A program made the translations under genes and the position numbers. Positions 60,115 to 64,000 of a stretch of DNA of 64,000 nt are shown here, one piece after another. The notes beneath the pieces were generated by a model that saw only the letters and a program-made list of their open reading frames with translations, ran no database searches and was not told the origin of the DNA. The stretch is from Laetiporus sulphureus 93-53 (lineage: Eukaryota > Basidiomycota > Agaricomycetes > Polyporales > Laetiporaceae). Location: positions 46,461 through 110,460 of the forward strand of contig NW_024468517.1 in the NCBI RefSeq assembly GCF_001632365.1. Direction: 5' to 3'. Positions within the stretch are counted from its first letter, which is position 1. Each line of letters begins with the position of its first letter.

Positions 60115-61133
60115 CGGGTGCTTGGTCGCTGAGATCACGACGGCCGTCAAGGAGCGAAGACGAACGCCAAAGAGAGAGGCTGGCCGTCTCAGGGTCGAAG
60201 GGCAACACATGAGCAACGTCGGCTTTCGCAGTTATACGAGAGCAAAAGTTATGACCGCTATTCCATTGCTCACAGGCGTTGAGCGCAGAACGTAAGGGTA
60301 ATCAGCTTCGATACTCTTGGCCAAATGCTAATCCTCTTCTTACGGCTGCATGGAATCGCAATACACAGCATACGGAAGATGGAAGGCTGTACTATTCGGT
60401 TCACAGCAATCTCGCTTCACTGATACCATTGCTTCGTACGCGACTGCAATGGACGCGTATCAAGGATTCGAAAAAATCCTTCCCGGACTCGGGGGTGTTG
60501 GCTGCGCATCGCTGCGCTTCGGGCAGGCAAGCGGCGGTAGAAGAAATTGATGTGACGTTATCGAACGCACACTCTGGCAAATGTGAACTATTCTCGCACA
60601 TGTCTGTGACCCAGGCATCTTGTGACACCCGCAGAACGTCTGCGACTATGCTGTGCATAAGCATGATGTTGTACCCTCGCTTGCTTAACCAGACGGGGTG
60701 CCGCGCGAGCTGCGGTGTCATTGCAGTCCAGCGGCATACTTTGAGCATTTGACGCTCAGCTGCCACGACAATACGTCCGACCCGCTGAGGGGATCAGCAT
60801 CCGGCGTCGCAAATGGAGGTGACACGACAGGGTTTGATATCCTTTATTTCCGCACAATCGCCGATCCCGCTGCTAGCGAGCTTCCATCTCTTCAGCGCGA
60901 GTTCCATATGCCTTCGCGTGCGAGGCGGTGCTTCACACGCCGCAGTACGTGGGAAGACTGATTCAAACATGAAAGCCTTCCGGAAGCTAAAATGACAGAC
61001 AAATGGGATATTCTGCATGGGCAGGCTGACAGGCAAGGTGCTTTGGCCGCAACCGCGACGCGATGTCATCGCCGGCGTCGCCTTTCCGCATGGACCTTCC
61101 TTCATGACGGATCGCAGGCCTGTGTTAAGGTGC
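60115..61133. other. Intergenic, 1 kb
   Basis: Frames of up to about 120 codons occur on both strands without recognisable motifs. Holds the DUF4436 promoter and the 3' flank of the SET-MYND gene. Confidence 0.4.
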
Positions 61134-62651
61134 TTAAACGTTCTCCCCCAAAGCTTGTTTGAGGAGACGGAGCTCCTCTAATGGTCCATCTCCGTCTCCC
61201 TCTGGACCAAGATTGTTCAGGACTTGCGAGGCTATGGCGAGATAAGCTTGGACATCATCTCGTGACGACGTCGGCACATTCATCACGATTGCATTCCATG
61301 CAGTCTTAGCAAGCTCGAGGGCATGCATTCCTGTGCAAGGATATTTATTATGTGTTCAACATGATAACAGCAATACAACTCACCGATTTGAGGATAATTG
61401 AGTGGGTATTTCAGAAAGTATAGCGCTAGCAGCGGAGGACCAACATGAAGGGCCTCTTCATACTGTCCTTCGTGTGAAGCTCGACTGAAGATCTCTGAAA
61501 TGGCGGGCAAGTACGATTCATGCAATAGCGGAGTCAGCGTGTCCGGCATTGTACGATAGTAATTAGTGCCTCGCGGAATATGGATGGTGCCTCCTGGTGT
61601 GCCGAAGATGAAAATGTGGAGTGCTATCTCCATATTCTCAAGCTCTTCGGATCCCCTTGGGGGAGGAACAATCGGTGATGCAACATTCGTAACGGAGCAG
61701 AGGTCGCACTTGCAAGCGAATCCGTAATTCGATCGGAGTGCCTCTTGGCGAACATTGGAAGGGAGGGCAGGATCGAGGTACGGCAGAGTAATCTAGCAAG
61801 AAGCCGCCTCAGCAATACGAAGGTAGTAGCACGGGTGCAGACCGGATATCTGAACTGACCTCTTCCCCTTCTACGATATTTCGCAGAGCTATGACGTCCA
61901 TTCTGACAGGCTCGGAGGGAGTGATTATGTACTTAGCGACAGCGTTAGGCATACAAGAGTGATTGAAGAGTCTGCTTGCTTGAGGGAAGATGCCATGGGC
62001 ATACGAATTCAAGTGTGAATGGAGGATGAAATTGTTGTTCCCGAAGCGATCATACAAATCTTGTGCCTTGGCTTGCGAGGCTGACAATGTTCCTCTTTTA
62101 ATGCAGAGAGGTGGGCACTGACGGCGTGCAGGGCTTTTCATAAGATCCATGAAAGTGGAGAATTGATCGTCCTGAACGCGTTCTTCCTGGCCATTAGGAA
62201 AGAATTGTGCAAACAGCTGCGAAACGAGCAACGCGTCCACTCGGTCATGTTCCGACATGCTTTGGTATTCAGGGGATGTGAGGTAGCGGTTGAGTTCTTT
62301 ACATATTATTCTATGGTGCGCCTTCCATTGTTTCGTCTGGCCTGTCAATGGATCCACATTCATCAAGTCAGTCGTCAGGATCGAGCTGTGATTGTGGCTA
62401 TCATACTCACATTCCGTCCCGCAGTACCAGTAGCCGGCGCATCCGGTACACTTCCGTAGGCGGTCTGTCGATGACGACAACCTATGACAAGCGTCACATC
62501 TTTGTCCCTTCGCGGACTGGTACAGAACAGAAGACAGCGCTGGGACAGTGATGATCACAGAACCTGCATTCAGCGATCTCGCAGCTACTGCTTTGTTTCT
62601 AGCAGTTGGATGATGCTCTAGACAAACTTCACGAGAAACACTTTGTTCCAT
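61134..62651 (-). CDS. SET and MYND domain protein (SMYD-type lysine methyltransferase, 442 aa)
   Basis: Exons are 62651-62411, 62341-61860, 61792-61384 and 61330-61134, and the phases match. The split SET domain is interrupted by a MYND zinc finger with CDACHRLSS, CTGCAGYWYCGTEC, W, HH and C in order (the finger itself spans the first intron). The catalytic SET core has SRLFNHSCMPNA and a post-SET cysteine cluster CKCDLCS. The C-terminal region is helical (TPR-like), as in SMYD proteins. Such enzymes methylate lysines on histones or cytosolic proteins with S-adenosylmethionine. The substrate here is unknown. The start ATG 62649-62651 (MEQSVSRE) is the only good choice. Confidence 0.9.
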
Positions 62652-62909
62652 TTGTTACACACGATGGGGTGGTAGGCGGGCAGAGTAGTTGACGAAAGTA
62701 CAAAGGTGCAGGAATAATCGTGACGCGCTGAACCTACTAGTAGATAAGCGCCGACACACAGTTGTTGTTGAACGCATCAACACCCTGACAGCCGAAGTAA
62801 AACAACGAAGCTGAACAAAAGATCGTGATGTTTGAAGGGATGTCGACAGCTTCATAGCAACGAGTTCGGAAAAAATATAAGTAATGCCAAGTTCTTAAAT
62901 GCTCCAACT

Positions 62910-64000
62910 TCAAGAATCCCAAATGGCGCCGTAGGCGGGAATTCCCCGGCTCTCCATCCCATAGACAACCTTCTCCGTCAACGACCGGTTCGATATGATA
63001 ACTACAGCCTCTGCTTGGAAATCGCGCACCATACGGTACGTCAACTGGATCAAGTCAGGTCTACCAGCATGAGTACGAGTATCTGCGATAACACCTTCAA
63101 TATTTGAAAGAGAAAGATGACTTATGACTCACCATACATTACAGATCCAGGCGACGCATTGAGGAGCGAATCCACAAGTTTGTCACCAAAGGTCTGCCTC
63201 ACAGAAGGGGCAACCCATAGAAGCTGTATCTCCGTGCGTTTGGCGAATATCACCGGGGCGATAGGGCCGATACCGCTGCCGGTGGCCACCATGACCACTC
63301 GTCGAAAGAGAGGAGTGACGCTCACAACACCATAACAAGGGATACCGCGGACCCAAATCTTGTCAGGTGGGTTCTCGATTTGTTTGCTTGTCCAGTCTCC
63401 CGCCCTGGAAATGACAGAGGAATAACCACTCTTTCCTGGCTCTCTGATTGTGGCGAATGAGTGCCATTCAAACAAAGGATTTGTTGACATTCGGGTAAAG
63501 TGTCCAGGCTTCGTATCCACTACAGATAAAATGGGACGTTAACACGGCAACTTATGGTCGAACATGGTTATAGTTACCATAGTTGAAGTAGAACCGCGCA
63601 CAGTGATCGGACAGCGCCTCCACACGTACAGGCACTTTTCTCAGCCTCAGCCATGAAAGGATGATTGAGCTTGTTAGCACTATGACGAGCCAAAAAGTAG
63701 CCGAATGTACAAGGGCGTATCCAAGCGGTTCGTCGGATGTACGGTAGTCATTGGTTAGGAGAACAACCTAGCTCAACGTATTACTGATGCGTCGTATTGG
63801 TGGAGCCATAGCCATACCTGAGCCCATACAAGAGCGACCGCGACCCATCCAGCGAAGCGGTGTACCATTTCGAATACATCGTGATGTCTGGTACGGAACT
63901 TTGGGTACGCAAGTACCAATATCATCACAAGGAGCGCCAGAATAGTGTATGACACGACCAAAGTGCGGAGAGCAGTCTAGAGGGGTTGTTGTTCAGGTCA
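62910..64000 (-). CDS. TmpA-like membrane flavoprotein reductase, copy 2 (partial, 5' part outside the window)
   Basis: Visible exons are 63976-63818, 63767-63578, 63519-63133 and 63082-62910. They match exons 4-7 of the gene at 51066-52939, with introns at the same positions. The sequence shows MVHRFAGWVAVALVWAQ, the reductase domain GHFTRMSTNPLFEWHSFATI, the nucleotide-binding VVMVATGSGIGPIAPVIFA and the same C-terminus (YGAIWDS). The acceptor at 63977 belongs to an intron that runs out of the window, so the N-terminal membrane half is missing here. It is a clear paralogue of copy 1 in the same orientation, 10 kb away. Function as for copy 1; electron partner unknown. Confidence 0.85.

Noticed and set aside
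60401..60766. Minus-strand 120-codon frame
   Set aside because: No domain, poor composition and no homologous pattern; probably chance.

Overview
This window is nuclear DNA of a basidiomycete fungus, most likely an Agaricomycete (a mushroom or wood-decay lineage). Almost every gene is cut by several short GT-AG introns, mostly 44-80 nt. Gene families include a DUF4436 protein, TmpA-like membrane flavoproteins, septin-like GTPases, Zn2Cys6 regulators and Crinkler-type proteins. Gene models were built by hand: exon joins were chosen to keep reading frame and family motifs. Nineteen complete models have an exon sum divisible by three. No database search was possible.

Layout. 1-9031: a decayed, transposon-bearing stretch with two broken Crinkler-kinase genes in opposite orientation (54-3078 plus, 7050-9031 minus) and a 692-bp non-autonomous DNA element (3497-4188) with terminal inverted repeats and an 11-bp direct repeat on each side. 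9775-18760: a disordered protein, the thiamine-thiazole synthase THI4, chorismate mutase ARO7 and a septin-like GTPase. 19748-25331: the most unusual part, a second septin-like GTPase whose reading frame runs through clean splice junctions into a double Zn2Cys6 regulator, followed by a third Zn2Cys6 gene. 26543-33005: dihydroxy-acid dehydratase ILV3, RIO1 kinase and a small membrane protein that shares a short divergent promoter with RIO1. 33711-34326: a near-perfect 616-bp fold-back inverted repeat.

35064-50065: a nucleoside-diphosphate-kinase-like protein that has lost its catalytic histidine, a decayed flavin monooxygenase, the proteasome chaperone Nas2/PSMD9 with a tRNA-Met gene just upstream, TAM41 (CDP-DAG synthase), ALG6 glucosyltransferase and an AidB-like acyl-CoA dehydrogenase. 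51066-64000: two TmpA-like flavoprotein paralogues flank a thioesterase, a Derlin, a DUF4436 membrane protein and a SET-MYND protein; the second paralogue runs off the window.

Most genes are ordinary housekeeping genes: branched-chain and aromatic amino acids, thiamine, ribosome maturation, N-glycosylation/ERAD and cardiolipin supply. The unusual biology is the septin/zinc-cluster block, the Crinkler graveyard and the two inverted-repeat elements.
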